64,000 bases of DNA from an uncultured Veillonellaceae bacterium (GTDB taxonomy: Bacteria; Bacillota; Negativicutes; Selenomonadales; Selenomonadaceae): the NCBI GenBank assembly GCA_945949525.1, contig CAMFES010000003.1:1-64000 (forward strand), read 5' to 3'. The notes below the pieces were generated by a model. That model had not been told where the DNA came from. It worked only from the letters and a program-made list of their open reading frames with translations, and did not search any database. Below are positions 1 through 10,166 of the stretch, piece after piece (the first letter of the stretch is position 1; each line of letters begins with the position of its first letter). The position numbers were made by a program, and so were the translations under genes.

Positions 1-231
1 AAATTTCCCTCATATTCCTCCTCCGACGAAATATCGTCATCGTTTGAATATTATTGAAATCAACAGACAATTATATTCGCCCATTGACCATGACATTATA
101 CCATAAATTTCGCTAACAATACACTGATAAAGCATAAATTTTAAAAATAATTTAGGGGAATTTTACTTTACCGTTGTAATGGTGCAAAATTGCAATTTTG
201 TGCAATATATAATGAAATTTTATGCAATCTG

Positions 232-447
232 AAATATGTAATCTGCACTCTGTTCAGACATAAAAAGGGACAGGCAGCGGCAGTACCCATAGAAAACACG
301 CTTGCGCTCCTCATTGCGCCTAGCGTTACTAACATTCATCTATCGCCTATGGCTCTGATGGATGAAGTAACGAGGCGCAACAAAGGTTTTCTTTGGGTAC
401 ATGCCGCACCTGTCCCCTCTCATTCTGAACAGACGTAGCAAATATCT
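232..447. repeat. Structured inverted-repeat element, copy 1 (arms about 250-297 and 386-432, conserved core 298-385)
   Basis: ctgttcagacataaaaagggacaggcagcggcagtacccatagaaaac is complementary, with small bulges, to gttttctttgggtacatgccgcacctgtcccctctcattctgaacag. The core is homologous to the elements at 1311-1463 and 19636-19777. Confidence 0.75.
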
Positions 448-518
448 ATCATTATGTGATTTATAATAAAAACGCAACCTAACCCATCAAAGCTAAGTCG
501 CGTCACATAATTCAATAT

Positions 519-1119
519 TTAATGCACACAATGCAGAGAAGCAGCTAATTTAGTTACTTGTTCTAACGTAAGTTTTGTATACTTAATAATGGTTTCTGCC
601 GGAAATCCATCTTTAAGCATATTCAGTGCAGTTTCCTGATTTGCCTCTTCATAAGCCATTGCTCGTTCTTCCATCATAGTCTGCATGTAAGTCATGTAGC
701 TCACTTCCTTTCCAGTGTCATTCCTTAGTTCCTGAACTTCTTCATCCAATTGCCGGGTGTAATCATCCGTCACTTCGCCAGTAGAAATATATCCTACCAG
801 ATTAGCCAATTCTTTGCTAATCCTGTGCTTGTCCCCTTCTGTATTGATAAACACACGGGTTACACCATCGTCCAAAACAAGACTGTGGTCTTCATTGCAG
901 ATGGCATTGAAAGTATATTTTGCAAGCCCTTTTCCAAACGGATCAAAAGTACAAATGAAAATGACATAGGATTTACGCAAGTGACTATATGGCTCATCCT
1001 TCTTTAATGCACCATTATCCATGAGAGATACATAGTACCTGCTTCTCCATGACCAGCCTGAACATATAACTGTTCTTCAGCGTCATCTTATTCCACTTAG
1101 TTATATTTTCACTGCTCAT
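519..1119 (-). pseudogene. Degraded Rpn/PD-(D/E)XK nuclease family transposase
   Basis: The 167-aa ORF (519-1022) resembles the C-terminal part of Rpn-family proteins. A short upstream N-terminal remnant, MSSENITKWNKMTLKNSYMFRLVMEKQ..., starts at 1119 and hits a stop. The central part is missing. Confidence 0.7.
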
Positions 1120-1310
1120 ATTAGCTCACTGCCTCACTGTAAATATTTAATTGTGTACACATGTATTATAACATAACTCAGAAAATGATTCAATTTTTAG
1201 ATATACATTCATTTTTACCGACATCTCCACTGCAATCCCTCAAAGTTATTGAAAATGCTTGCCAGTAAGATAGGGAGCTGTCGCAGGATTGCAACTACCA
1301 GCAGATAATT

Positions 1311-1463
1311 AATGGGTGGATGAGGCGGTGCCAATGCAAGGCACTTAGACGCGCCTCGGTGCTTAGCAATTCGCGAGCCGTTAGGCGAAGCGAGAGCTTA
1401 GCATCCGCTAGGCGTGGATAGTAGCGCGAGCGTGCCTGCATTGGCATTGCCTCTCCGCCCATT
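1311..1463. repeat. Structured inverted-repeat element, copy 2 (inverted relative to copies 1 and 3)
   Basis: Arm aatgggtggatgaggcggtgccaatgcaaggca (1311-1343) is complementary to tgcctgcattggcattgcctctccgcccatt (1433-1463). The reverse complement of the core matches the core of copy 3. Confidence 0.8.
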
Positions 1464-1557
1464 GAAATATTTGCTTATATTTTCTTGACAGTTCCCCTGC
1501 ACTGTCTGCAATTCTTACAAGCCCTACTGAAAATTCTATTGCAATACCTGCTGACAT

Positions 1558-1610
1558 AAAAATAGCTGTGCCTGCAGATATGCATAAATATCTGCAGCAC
1601 AGCTATTTTT
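1558..1610 (-). terminator. Rho-independent terminator (probably bidirectional) after wecB
   Basis: Long hairpin aaaaatagctgtgc-ctgcagatat...atatctgcag-cacagctattttt with A/T tracts on both sides. Confidence 0.8.
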
Positions 1611-1626
1611 AGCTTACATTTTCATC

Positions 1627-2790
1627 TTATTTTGCCACAAACGGCTCCGGCTTTTCCTCAGCCAGTCCATAATGATAGAGGATAGCCTGAATAATCCGCT
1701 GGGAAGCCCTGCCATCGCCATAAGGATTGCAGGCCTCGGACATGCGGCTGTACTCAGCCCTGTCAGTAAGCAGCAGCCTTGCCTCATCATAAACCACCTT
1801 TTCATCGGTGCCGATGAGCTTCACAGTTCCTGCCGCCACCGCCTCCGGACGCTCCGTCGTATCGCGGAGTACCAGAACCGGCTTGCCCAGGGCCGGAGCC
1901 TCCTCCTGCACGCCGCCGGAATCCGTCAAAATCAGGTGCGACCTGTGCATCAGGTTGGCAAAAGGCTCATAGTCCAGCGGGTCAATCAGATGAACCTTGG
2001 ACAGACCGCCCAGCTCCTCCTGTACCACCTCACGTACCTTCGGATTCTTATGCACAGGGAAGACGATTTCCACATCCTCGAACTCATCCACCAGGCGGCG
2101 CATGGCCCTGTACACATGGCGCATCGGCTCTCCCAGATTCTCCCGGCGATGGGTGGTCAGAAGCACAATCCGCTTGTTCTTGAAATCAATGCCCTGCAGC
2201 ACCTCATCCTCAAACCGGAAGTCATCGTTCACCGTCCTGTGGAGGGCATCAATAACCGTGTTGCCGGTAACAAAAATCCTGTCACTGTCCACGGACTCTG
2301 ACAACAGGTTCTTCTCGGATGTATCGGTAGGTGCAAAATGCAAATCGGCAATGGAGCCTGTCAGCTTGCGGTTCATTTCCTCCGGGAAAGGAGAATACTT
2401 GTTGTGGGTACGGAGCCCCGCCTCCACATGCCCTACGGAAACCTGGTGATAGTAGGCGGCCAGTGCCCCGGCAAAGGTGGTGGTGGTATCGCCATGCACC
2501 AGCACAATGTCCGGCTTCTCCTCCTGCAACACCTTGTCCAGCCCCATCATGGCCCTGGAGGTAATATCAAACAGGGTCTGACCGGCTGCCATAATGTCCA
2601 AATCATGGTCAGGCTTAATCTGAAACAGATTCAGAACCTGATCCAGCATGTCCCTGTGCTGGGCAGTAACGGCTACAACCGGCACAATCTTGTCAGGATG
2701 CTTTGCCAGCTCCAGAACCACCGGCGCCATCTTAATCGCTTCCGGCCGGGTGCCGAAAACCGTCATGACCTTAATTTTTTTAGCCATCAT
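1627..2790 (-). CDS. wecB: UDP-N-acetylglucosamine 2-epimerase (non-hydrolysing)
   Basis: MAKKIKVMTVFGTRPEAIKMAPVV..., HGDTTTTFAGALAAYY, LTDSGGVQEEAP. The 504-aa ORF over-extends upstream into the next gene; the real start is near 2787/2790. Confidence 0.95.
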   Translation of the reverse strand: MMAKKIKVMTVFGTRPEAIKMAPVVLELAKHPDKIVPVVAVTAQHRDMLDQVLNLFQIKPDHDLDIMAAGQTLFDITSRAMMGLDKVLQEEKPDIVLVHGDTTTTFAGALAAYYHQVSVGHVEAGLRTHNKYSPFPEEMNRKLTGSIADLHFAPTDTSEKNLLSESVDSDRIFVTGNTVIDALHRTVNDDFRFEDEVLQGIDFKNKRIVLLTTHRRENLGEPMRHVYRAMRRLVDEFEDVEIVFPVHKNPKVREVVQEELGGLSKVHLIDPLDYEPFANLMHRSHLILTDSGGVQEEAPALGKPVLVLRDTTERPEAVAAGTVKLIGTDEKVVYDEARLLLTDRAEYSRMSEACNPYGDGRASQRIIQAILYHYGLAEEKPEPFVAK

Positions 2791-2810
2791 AAACCCCTCT
2801 CTACGCTGAA

Positions 2811-3848
2811 TTATTTCGTCTTTAACCTGAAAATACCGAGCTTTTTCGCTCCCATAAATACTACCAGCAGAACGCATGCCACTATCACGATGGACATGCT
2901 GCCGGATACCTCGTTCAATACAACGGCGCTCAATCCCAAAAGGGCACTGATAATGTACATCAAAAGCACCGCCTGCTTCTGAGAAAAGCCCAAATCCAAA
3001 AGACGATGATGGAGATGGCCCTTGTCCGGCTTGAAAATAGGCACACCGCCCCGGTAGCGGCGGATGATGGCAAAGGCTGTGTCCATAATCGGCACGCCCA
3101 GAGCCAGAATCGGCACAATCAGGGCAATGGTAGCCGCACATTTCACGGCACCAATGACGGAAATCCCTGCCAGAATAAAGCCCAGGAACATACTGCCTGT
3201 ATCACCCATAAAAATTCTGGCAGGATTGAAGTTGTAACGCAAAAAGCCCATGGCAGAGCCGGCCAGTGCCGCCGTAAACAGCGCCACAATCATAACCTGC
3301 TGCTGCAGTGCCACCAGAAAAATCGTAATGGAGGCAATGGTAGCAACACCCGCCGCCAGACCATCCAGACCATCAATGAGATTGACGGTGTTGGTCAGCC
3401 CCACAATCCAGAAAACCGTGGCAGGAGCCGCCAGATACTCAAGGTACAGAAAATCGCCAAAGGGATCAGTGATAAAGTCTATGCGCACATCAAAATAAAC
3501 AACCACACAGGCCGCAGCAATCTGCCCCAACAGCTTTACCTTGGCCGGAAGATTTTTGTAATCATCAATCAGGCCAAGCAATACAATCAATGTTCCGCCA
3601 ATGAGCAATCCCTTTACACCACTGGCTACCTCGGCAGGCAGCTCGCCAAAGCTCAGCGTGGCCAGCATTGCCGCCATAAATCCTGCATAGATAGCCAGGC
3701 CGCCGATTCGCGGCATAGGCCCCTTGTGTACCTTTCTGGCATCAGGCGCATCCATGGCGCCGGTCTTGCCCGCCAGTACAATCACACCCGGCGTAACAGC
3801 CAGGGCCGCAATCAGTGCAATCAAAAATGCCCAAATATAATTTGGCAT
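2811..3848 (-). CDS. Undecaprenyl-phosphate N-acetylglucosaminyl 1-phosphate transferase (MraY/WecA/TagO family)
   Basis: Multi-TM protein with NLIDGLDGLAAG, FNPARIFMGDTGSMFLGF and KGHLHHRLLDLG motifs. Confidence 0.93.
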   Translation of the reverse strand: MPNYIWAFLIALIAALAVTPGVIVLAGKTGAMDAPDARKVHKGPMPRIGGLAIYAGFMAAMLATLSFGELPAEVASGVKGLLIGGTLIVLLGLIDDYKNLPAKVKLLGQIAAACVVVYFDVRIDFITDPFGDFLYLEYLAAPATVFWIVGLTNTVNLIDGLDGLAAGVATIASITIFLVALQQQVMIVALFTAALAGSAMGFLRYNFNPARIFMGDTGSMFLGFILAGISVIGAVKCAATIALIVPILALGVPIMDTAFAIIRRYRGGVPIFKPDKGHLHHRLLDLGFSQKQAVLLMYIISALLGLSAVVLNEVSGSMSIVIVACVLLVVFMGAKKLGIFRLKTK

Positions 3849-3911
3849 ATTTTTTCACCCACTTTCTCAAACACCAATTTTACCCCAGCTGTCTGCAACT
3901 GTCAACATAAT

Positions 3912-4370
3912 TCACCGAATCTCCTCCGGAGTTGTTTCTACTATGGAGCCATCCGTTTCCAGATAAATCACCTTTTTCAGCATGGCATTTCTCAGCATGC
4001 GGCGGCACAAAAGGCACGGCTTGCCGGAGGCCAGGGTGCCGTCTGCATTGTAGCCTACAATATATGCGGTAGCCCCCTGCATCTTGTCCGGGTCCGCATT
4101 GATGATGGCGTTCTGCTCCGCGTGAACAGCCACGCACAGCTCGTAGTTCTGCCCCTTGGGCACATGCAGGCGCTCCCTCTCGCACATCCCTGTATCAATG
4201 CAGTTGGCCTCGCCCCTGGGAGCGCCATTGTAGCCCGTGCTGATGATGATTTTGTCCTTGACAATAATTGCCCCATAACGACGGCGCAGGCAGGTTGAAC
4301 GCCTGCCTACTGCCTTTGCTATATCCAGAAAATATTCATTCCACTCAGGTCTTTTCTGCGGTTCAGCCAT
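3912..4370 (-). CDS. dCMP deaminase family protein (ComEB-like)
   Basis: HAEQNAI and PCLLCRRML zinc-binding deaminase motifs. Confidence 0.9.
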   Translation of the reverse strand: MAEPQKRPEWNEYFLDIAKAVGRRSTCLRRRYGAIIVKDKIIISTGYNGAPRGEANCIDTGMCERERLHVPKGQNYELCVAVHAEQNAIINADPDKMQGATAYIVGYNADGTLASGKPCLLCRRMLRNAMLKKVIYLETDGSIVETTPEEIR

Positions 4371-4398
4371 AATGCCTTCTCCTTATCCAACATACGCA

Positions 4399-4797
4399 TC
4401 ACTTTAATACATATCTTCTGGCCAGTATCAGTGCGGCCAGGTCATCTACCGGCTCCGGCGGCACCAGCATGCCCCGGGGCACAAGCCGCCGCCAGCCGGA
4501 TGGCTTGTGGATGCGCCAGTATTCCTCCCGCGCCGCATCGGTGGTGCGGTATTCGTCCACAACCACCAGCTCCACATCAGGCAGGGCTTCCCTGACCCGC
4601 AGGGCCGCCTTTTTGCTGGTAGTGCCGTTGCCCATGACCAGCACCCCGAAGCCGTGACCGGCATGCATTTCCTTTAAATGCTGTTCCAGCTCCGCCGTAG
4701 GCACCACCTGGTGCCAAAGGCAGACGCCACGGCTGTCCACCAGGGCCAGCCCGCATTTATCCCTGCCAGGGTCAAGCCCTGCTATCGGCCCCTTCAC
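4399..4797 (-). CDS. RNase H-fold/YqgF(RuvX)-like protein
   Basis: N-terminal IAGLDPGRDKCGLALVD and C-terminal PVDDLAALILARRYV acidic motifs. Confidence 0.65.
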   Translation of the reverse strand: MKGPIAGLDPGRDKCGLALVDSRGVCLWHQVVPTAELEQHLKEMHAGHGFGVLVMGNGTTSKKAALRVREALPDVELVVVDEYRTTDAAREEYWRIHKPSGWRRLVPRGMLVPPEPVDDLAALILARRYVLK

Positions 4798-6017
4798 GGC
4801 AGAAGCCCCGTGCCGACGAACTTCAGCTTAATGCGCAGAGGCCCTACAATATCCGTAACGCCATCGGCAAAAGCGGAAATAATGGCACTGCCGCTGCTCT
4901 TCTGCAGCTGCCCCATCAGGGTGTAAATCTGCTCCGCATCCACAACGCCCACTGAGCCGTTCACAGCGTCAGATATCATGCCGTCCGAGGTGGCCTTGTG
5001 GTTCACATCGGACAGGAAGCTGGTCAGCACCGCTTCCAGCTCCGCGCCGCTTCTCGGATTGAAAGTAACCTTTTTTTCCACCAGCAAATCGCCATCCTTG
5101 TAGACGGTTTTGTTGGCAAAGAGCTGCAGATTGGTTGCCACTGCTTCTCCCTGAATCAGATTGCCTGCCGCCACGATGCGCACCACGAACTCACCCTCAT
5201 GGTCGGCAATATACTTGGAGGCCTCATCAAACTCAGGCTGATAAATCCAAATATCCTTCTCGTTTTCCTTGACATCACTGCCCAGCTTGCGGCTGACGCT
5301 ATACCTGGCCATATCCAGAAGCCGCCCCATATCCTTGTGAATTTCATCAAGGTCGCGCTTGCCCTGAATCATGCCCCCAGCCAGGGTTTCCCCTGCCTGA
5401 AAGGCAATGGAGCCCTCCCGCATAATCCGGATGCCCGTAGTCAGCTCCCGGTTAATCTGATAAAGCTCCGAATTGTTTTTGCTTAAACGCTCGTTGCCTT
5501 CCTCCAGAATGTTGTTGATGCGGGTCAGCTTGTCGCTCTTCTGGGAAAGCTCATGGTTGTTGGCGGTCAGCAGCTGATTGGAGGCTTCCAGGCGCCCGTT
5601 GACAGCCTGCAGCTCCTGCGTCTGCACTTCCAGCCGGTTCTTCTGCTCCTCCAGCCCGGAAAGCTCCTTTCTGGTGTCATTCAGCTCAGACTGGATTTTG
5701 TCCTGCTCGGACTTGGCCATAGCCAGCTGGGCCGAGGCCTCCGCCAGCTCGCTTTTTGCCTGCTGCATGCTGCGGTTCAGCTTTTCCATGCCAAAAAGAG
5801 CCGTCCGCACATTTTCAGACATGACGCTCATAACCCCCAAAGTGGTGGTGGTAATCAAAACGCCTGTCACAATCGTTACCAGAATCGAAGTATGCCTCGG
5901 CCGCAGACCGAAGATACTCATTTTCTTCTTGCCTACCTTGGTGCCGAGCCTGTCGCCAATAAAAGCAATGGCTCCTCCCGTTATTACAAGCACAAAAATC
6001 AGCACAACACCATACAT
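4794..6017 (-). CDS. DUF3084 domain-containing coiled-coil membrane protein
   Basis: Two N-terminal TM segments, a long coiled coil and a conserved C-terminal domain; overlaps the upstream end of the RNase H-like gene. Confidence 0.8.
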   Translation of the reverse strand: MYGVVLIFVLVITGGAIAFIGDRLGTKVGKKKMSIFGLRPRHTSILVTIVTGVLITTTTLGVMSVMSENVRTALFGMEKLNRSMQQAKSELAEASAQLAMAKSEQDKIQSELNDTRKELSGLEEQKNRLEVQTQELQAVNGRLEASNQLLTANNHELSQKSDKLTRINNILEEGNERLSKNNSELYQINRELTTGIRIMREGSIAFQAGETLAGGMIQGKRDLDEIHKDMGRLLDMARYSVSRKLGSDVKENEKDIWIYQPEFDEASKYIADHEGEFVVRIVAAGNLIQGEAVATNLQLFANKTVYKDGDLLVEKKVTFNPRSGAELEAVLTSFLSDVNHKATSDGMISDAVNGSVGVVDAEQIYTLMGQLQKSSGSAIISAFADGVTDIVGPLRIKLKFVGTGLLP

Positions 6018-6072
6018 ATCAGAGCCACCTCTTTTTCCTTCCCTATCCTGACATTTATCCCTGCCTGACTGT

Positions 6073-7164
6073 CTATCTCGCCATGCGGCGCATCAGATAG
6101 CCGCCGGCCACCAGGCCGATGATGTTCGGCATCCATACGGCCAGCATCGGGCTTATCATGCCTCCCTGGGCAATAGCCCCCGCCATGGTCATCAGGCTGT
6201 AATATACAAAAATAATGATAATGCTCATCACAAAGCCCATGGACGAGCTGTTGCGGTTTGGCTGCATGCCCAGCGGCACACCTACCAGCGTAAAAATCAG
6301 GCTGGCCATGGGAATGGTCATCCTCTGGTGCAGCTCCGTTTCCAGCTTGCTGGTGTTCACATACTGGGACTTCATGATGCCGATTTGCTCGCTCAGCTCC
6401 TTCATGGTCATTTCCTCCGGCTTCTTCTGGGACTGAACAATCTGGCGCGGGCTTTCGTTGATCGGCAGCACCTGGGTATCAAACTTCATGGTGTGCTGGC
6501 TTTTGCCATCTGCCACATCGTAAATCATGCCATTGTGCATGGTCCACATATTGTCCTTCCACTCGGCGTATTCGGCATTCTCCACATGCTTCAGCTCGCC
6601 GTTCTCAAAGGACTGCATGGCAATACCCTCCATGATGTTGGTTTCCGCCACGAACTGACGGGCGTACACCAGCTTTTCAATCTTGCCCTGCTTGATTTCC
6701 TTGATGATGATATGCTCCTGGGACTGTGGCGACAAATTTCCCTTGATTTCATACTCCAGCACCCTGCTGTATGCCTCGTTGGACCATGGCACCACATACT
6801 CGTTGAAACCCACGGCAAAAATGCTGACAAAGGTTCCCAGAACAACCGCCGGCGTTGCAATGCGGTAAAAGCTGATGCCGCAGGACTTCATGGCCGTAAT
6901 CTCGCTGTTGCCGGAAAGCCGCCCTATGGTCAGGAGGCTGGCCAGCAGCATGGACATAGGAAAGGTCCAGATAACAACCCCCGGCAGGCTCAGCACGAAA
7001 ATCTTGATTACAGAGGTAACAGATGCGCCATACTCCGTAATATACTGAGCAATACGGAACAGCGTGCCGGAGCCGATAAACACGGCCGAAAAGGCACAGA
7101 TGCCGAAAATAAAGGTCTTGAAAACCTCTTTGAATATATACTTATCCAGAATACGAATCCGCAT
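6073..7164 (-). CDS. LptF/LptG family LPS export permease
   Basis: MRIRILDKYIFKEVFKTFIFG..., YjgP/YjgQ-type architecture, adjacent to lptB/lptA/lptC. Confidence 0.93.
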   Translation of the reverse strand: MRIRILDKYIFKEVFKTFIFGICAFSAVFIGSGTLFRIAQYITEYGASVTSVIKIFVLSLPGVVIWTFPMSMLLASLLTIGRLSGNSEITAMKSCGISFYRIATPAVVLGTFVSIFAVGFNEYVVPWSNEAYSRVLEYEIKGNLSPQSQEHIIIKEIKQGKIEKLVYARQFVAETNIMEGIAMQSFENGELKHVENAEYAEWKDNMWTMHNGMIYDVADGKSQHTMKFDTQVLPINESPRQIVQSQKKPEEMTMKELSEQIGIMKSQYVNTSKLETELHQRMTIPMASLIFTLVGVPLGMQPNRNSSSMGFVMSIIIIFVYYSLMTMAGAIAQGGMISPMLAVWMPNIIGLVAGGYLMRRMAR

Positions 7165-7175
7165 GTAATCTTCCC

Positions 7176-7895
7176 CTATAATTTAGTGTTAGTGCCGATG
7201 TAATACTTGATGGCCATCGGGTCATTGAGAACGGTGTCCACGTCGCCCTCCACCAAAATCTTTCCTTCGTTCATTATATAGGCCCTGTCCACGATGCGCA
7301 GGGTTTCCACCACGTTGTGGTCTGTAATCAGTATGCCCATGCCACGCTCCCGCAGATAGCTGATGATGCCCTGAATATCAGCTACAGCAATAGGGTCCAC
7401 ACCGGCAAAAGGCTCATCCAGCAGGATGAACTTCGGCTCCAGAGCCAGGCATCTGGCAATCTCCACCCGCCGGCGCTCACCGCCGGAAAGCTCCGAGCCC
7501 AGCCGCTCCCTCACATGGGAAACGTGAAACTCCTCCAGAAGAGCAGCTATTTTCTTTTCCTTGGCCGCCTGATCCATATCCACGTACTCAAGAATGGACA
7601 TGATATTTTCCTCTACGGTCAGGTTGCGGAAAATAGACGCCTCCTGAGCCAGATAGCTGATGCCCAGCCTGGCCCTTTTGTACATAGGCATGCCGCCTAT
7701 ATCTATGTCGGAAATAAGCACCTGCCCGGATGTAGGCCTCTCCAGACCTACAATCATGTAGAAGGTTGTGGTCTTGCCAGCGCCGTTAGCCCCCAGCAGC
7801 CCCACAATTTCCCCTTTTTCTACACGCAGGGATACGCCGTCTACTACGTTGCGCCGCTTAAAGGTTTTTACTAGATTTTTTACTTCAATATGCAC
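7176..7895 (-). CDS. lptB: LPS export ABC transporter ATP-binding protein
   Basis: Walker [26 protein letters not shown] signature, LptB-like genomic context. Confidence 0.95.
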   Translation of the reverse strand: MHIEVKNLVKTFKRRNVVDGVSLRVEKGEIVGLLGANGAGKTTTFYMIVGLERPTSGQVLISDIDIGGMPMYKRARLGISYLAQEASIFRNLTVEENIMSILEYVDMDQAAKEKKIAALLEEFHVSHVRERLGSELSGGERRRVEIARCLALEPKFILLDEPFAGVDPIAVADIQGIISYLRERGMGILITDHNVVETLRIVDRAYIMNEGKILVEGDVDTVLNDPMAIKYYIGTNTKL

Positions 7896-7918
7896 CTGGC
7901 AATTCCTCCAAATCCTTT

Positions 7919-8611
7919 TTATTCAACCTTTGCCTTGCCGTCCTTGGCCAGCAGTATGGTCAGTGTATTGCTCTTCAATGTATTGTTGTACTGCACTGCC
8001 CAGGCATTGCCGGTCAGCACCGCCTTGCCCTGATCCAGCCCGTAATAATTCAGCAAATCGCCGCCGGCCTCCATATCATTGGGCTGGCTTACCACATGGA
8101 CATTGCCCCTGCCGATGAGATGCTCATCCTTCAGGTAGCCCTCCATCTCATCTGCAGTAAAGCTGCCATCCTTGGAGGTGATAACGCCCCGCTCCTTGAT
8201 CAGAACATAATCCTGAGGCTGAAAATACTCCACAATAGGGCCGCTGAAGGTCTTGTCCTCCATGGTGCCATGCACATCGCCAGTGGCCGTCATGTGCTGC
8301 TGGGCGTCGCTGACAATCTTGTGGCAGGTGACGCGCATGCCCTTGCTTGGCTGCACGGCAATCACATTGCCCTCTACCCGGCCCTCCTTGGTCTTGGAGT
8401 TGTACTCCGCTTCCTGACCGGTGACCTTCATATCACCGCGAATCATCAGCACATCGCCCTTTGCCTTGGCGATGCCGGTCTGCATATCATACTCGACAAC
8501 ATCGGCATCCAGGGATGCCGCCTCATCTGCTGCCAGCAGGGTGCCGGTAGCCAGCAGGGTTGAAATGCCTGCAATAGCCAGAGCCCTGGCCAAATGTTTT
8601 CGTTTTATCAT
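7919..8611 (-). CDS. lptA: LptA/OstA-like periplasmic LPS transport protein
   Basis: Signal peptide, OstA-like repeats ([19 protein letters not shown]), overlaps lptC. Confidence 0.85.
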   Translation of the reverse strand: MIKRKHLARALAIAGISTLLATGTLLAADEAASLDADVVEYDMQTGIAKAKGDVLMIRGDMKVTGQEAEYNSKTKEGRVEGNVIAVQPSKGMRVTCHKIVSDAQQHMTATGDVHGTMEDKTFSGPIVEYFQPQDYVLIKERGVITSKDGSFTADEMEGYLKDEHLIGRGNVHVVSQPNDMEAGGDLLNYYGLDQGKAVLTGNAWAVQYNNTLKSNTLTILLAKDGKAKVE

Positions 8612-9159
8612 TTTTTATTCCCCTTTTCCAGATGGGCATGACCACTGGCCTTGAACTTGCTGAAGCCGTCCTGGGACTCTATGCGGTCCCCGGCAGCCCT
8701 GAGTGCGTCTGAGTCACGCTGCAGCTCCGCATTGCCAATCAGCGCCAGCTCCTCCTTACCGGCCTTCCATTCCACCTTGTCGCATTTCAGATGCATGCCG
8801 TCGGTGCTGTCGCCCTTGATGCCTCCCTCGGCCGTCAGGAACTTGTCCTTGGCCTTGTAGACCGCTTTTGGGGCAGTCAGATGAATGGTTCTGCCATCCT
8901 CCGTATAGAACCTGGCCTCCAGATTGACAACATCCGCATCCTGGGTATCAATATCCACTTCCATGGACTCTGCGGTCATCTCCCACAGCTTCCTGCCATC
9001 CTTTTCCTCCGAGATGGTGTTGCCGCTATAGGTCATAACCCGCTTTTCCAGAGGCTGACTGTCCGGAAGCTGGTCAGGAATTGAACGGATAGTCCACATG
9101 CACATTGCCGCCAGCAGAACCAGCACAACGCCGATTGCTATTTTTTTATTTCTGGTCAT
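8608..9159 (-). CDS. lptC: LPS export system protein LptC
   Basis: Single N-terminal TM, LptC-like domain, position in the lpt operon. Confidence 0.85.
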   Translation of the reverse strand: MTRNKKIAIGVVLVLLAAMCMWTIRSIPDQLPDSQPLEKRVMTYSGNTISEEKDGRKLWEMTAESMEVDIDTQDADVVNLEARFYTEDGRTIHLTAPKAVYKAKDKFLTAEGGIKGDSTDGMHLKCDKVEWKAGKEELALIGNAELQRDSDALRAAGDRIESQDGFSKFKASGHAHLEKGNKK

Positions 9160-10066
9160 TTGCTGTTACCTCTGTCTTGACTGTATGGTGCTTGATTTTC
9201 TGCTGCTCGGGCTTCGTGTTCCAGCGCTTCTGGAACCACAGCCACTGGGCAGGATTGTCCAGAATCTTCTTTTCCAGGATTTTTGTCATCTTGTAGGTCA
9301 GATCAAACAAATCCTTGTCGGAATCACCGGTATCCTCATAGCGGAGGATTTCACCGATTTCCACCCGATGATGCCCGTCGGGCTGGCGGATGATAAAGGC
9401 CGGCACCACCGGCGAATTGAACTTTTTGGCAAATACTGCCGCCCCCATGGGGGTAGAGGCCGTCCTGCCCAAAAATTCTATAAAGGCACCCCCCGGCCCG
9501 GCATCCTGATCCGCCAGAAAGCCCAGTATCTTGCCTTTTTTCAGGGCCTTGGCCGCCGACAGAAGCTCGCTGGTTCCACGGGAGAAAATCTCCACATTGA
9601 TGCGGGAACGCAGCTCGTCCAGGGCATGGGTATAGTCCATATTTGGCTGTGGCTTGGCGATGGCCGTCACTGGCATATCATTCATGGTAAAGGCGGCAGA
9701 AAGCCACTCCCAGTTGCCCACGTGACCGGTCAGCACCACCACGCCCCGCTTCTCAGCCAGAGCCTGCTCCATGATTTCCAGATGGTCAATCTCAATATAC
9801 CTGGAAAAATTTTTCTTGTTCAGGGCAGGCATGTAGAGAACCTCCATAAAATTGCGCCCCATGTTGATAAAGGACAGGCGCACCAGCCTCTCAGCCTCTT
9901 CCTGTGAAATTTTCAGCGACTCCTTCATCTGCTTGATGGCCAGATTGCGCTGTTTCTTGATGAACCTGTAGTAGAGGATGCCCAGCCCCTTGCCAATCAC
10001 CAGCAGCCAGCTGTGAGGCATTCTGCATACTGCCCAGCTCATCAGCATAAGTAAATTATATACCAT
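9146..10066 (-). CDS. Lysophospholipid/lauroyl acyltransferase (LpxL/HtrB family), copy 1
   Basis: GVVVLTGHVGNWEW (HX4D/E-like), FLADQDAGPGGAFIEFLGR. Start chosen at MVYNLL (10066) behind a GGGGGAG ribosome-binding-like site. Confidence 0.88.
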   Translation of the reverse strand: MVYNLLMLMSWAVCRMPHSWLLVIGKGLGILYYRFIKKQRNLAIKQMKESLKISQEEAERLVRLSFINMGRNFMEVLYMPALNKKNFSRYIEIDHLEIMEQALAEKRGVVVLTGHVGNWEWLSAAFTMNDMPVTAIAKPQPNMDYTHALDELRSRINVEIFSRGTSELLSAAKALKKGKILGFLADQDAGPGGAFIEFLGRTASTPMGAAVFAKKFNSPVVPAFIIRQPDGHHRVEIGEILRYEDTGDSDKDLFDLTYKMTKILEKKILDNPAQWLWFQKRWNTKPEQQKIKHHTVKTEVTANDQK

Positions 10067-10166
10067 TATACTCCCCCGCAACAAATTATGCTGCAAAATT
10101 TATGCCTGCTGTACTTGTATTTTATCACATAACGCCAGCTGCCGCTGTACAAAATACAATACAAAA

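Noticed and set aside
190-438. 82-aa ORF on plus strand
   Set aside because: Entirely within the inverted-repeat element; not a plausible protein.
2791-3141. N-terminal extension of the wecB ORF (MCGYHCPDCADSG...)
   Set aside because: Out-of-frame reading of the adjacent MraY-like gene; the epimerase begins at MAKKIKV.
3006-4298. 430-aa plus-strand ORF spanning wecA-like and dCMP deaminase genes
   Set aside because: Antisense to two well-supported genes; composition is His/Gln/Asn-rich nonsense.
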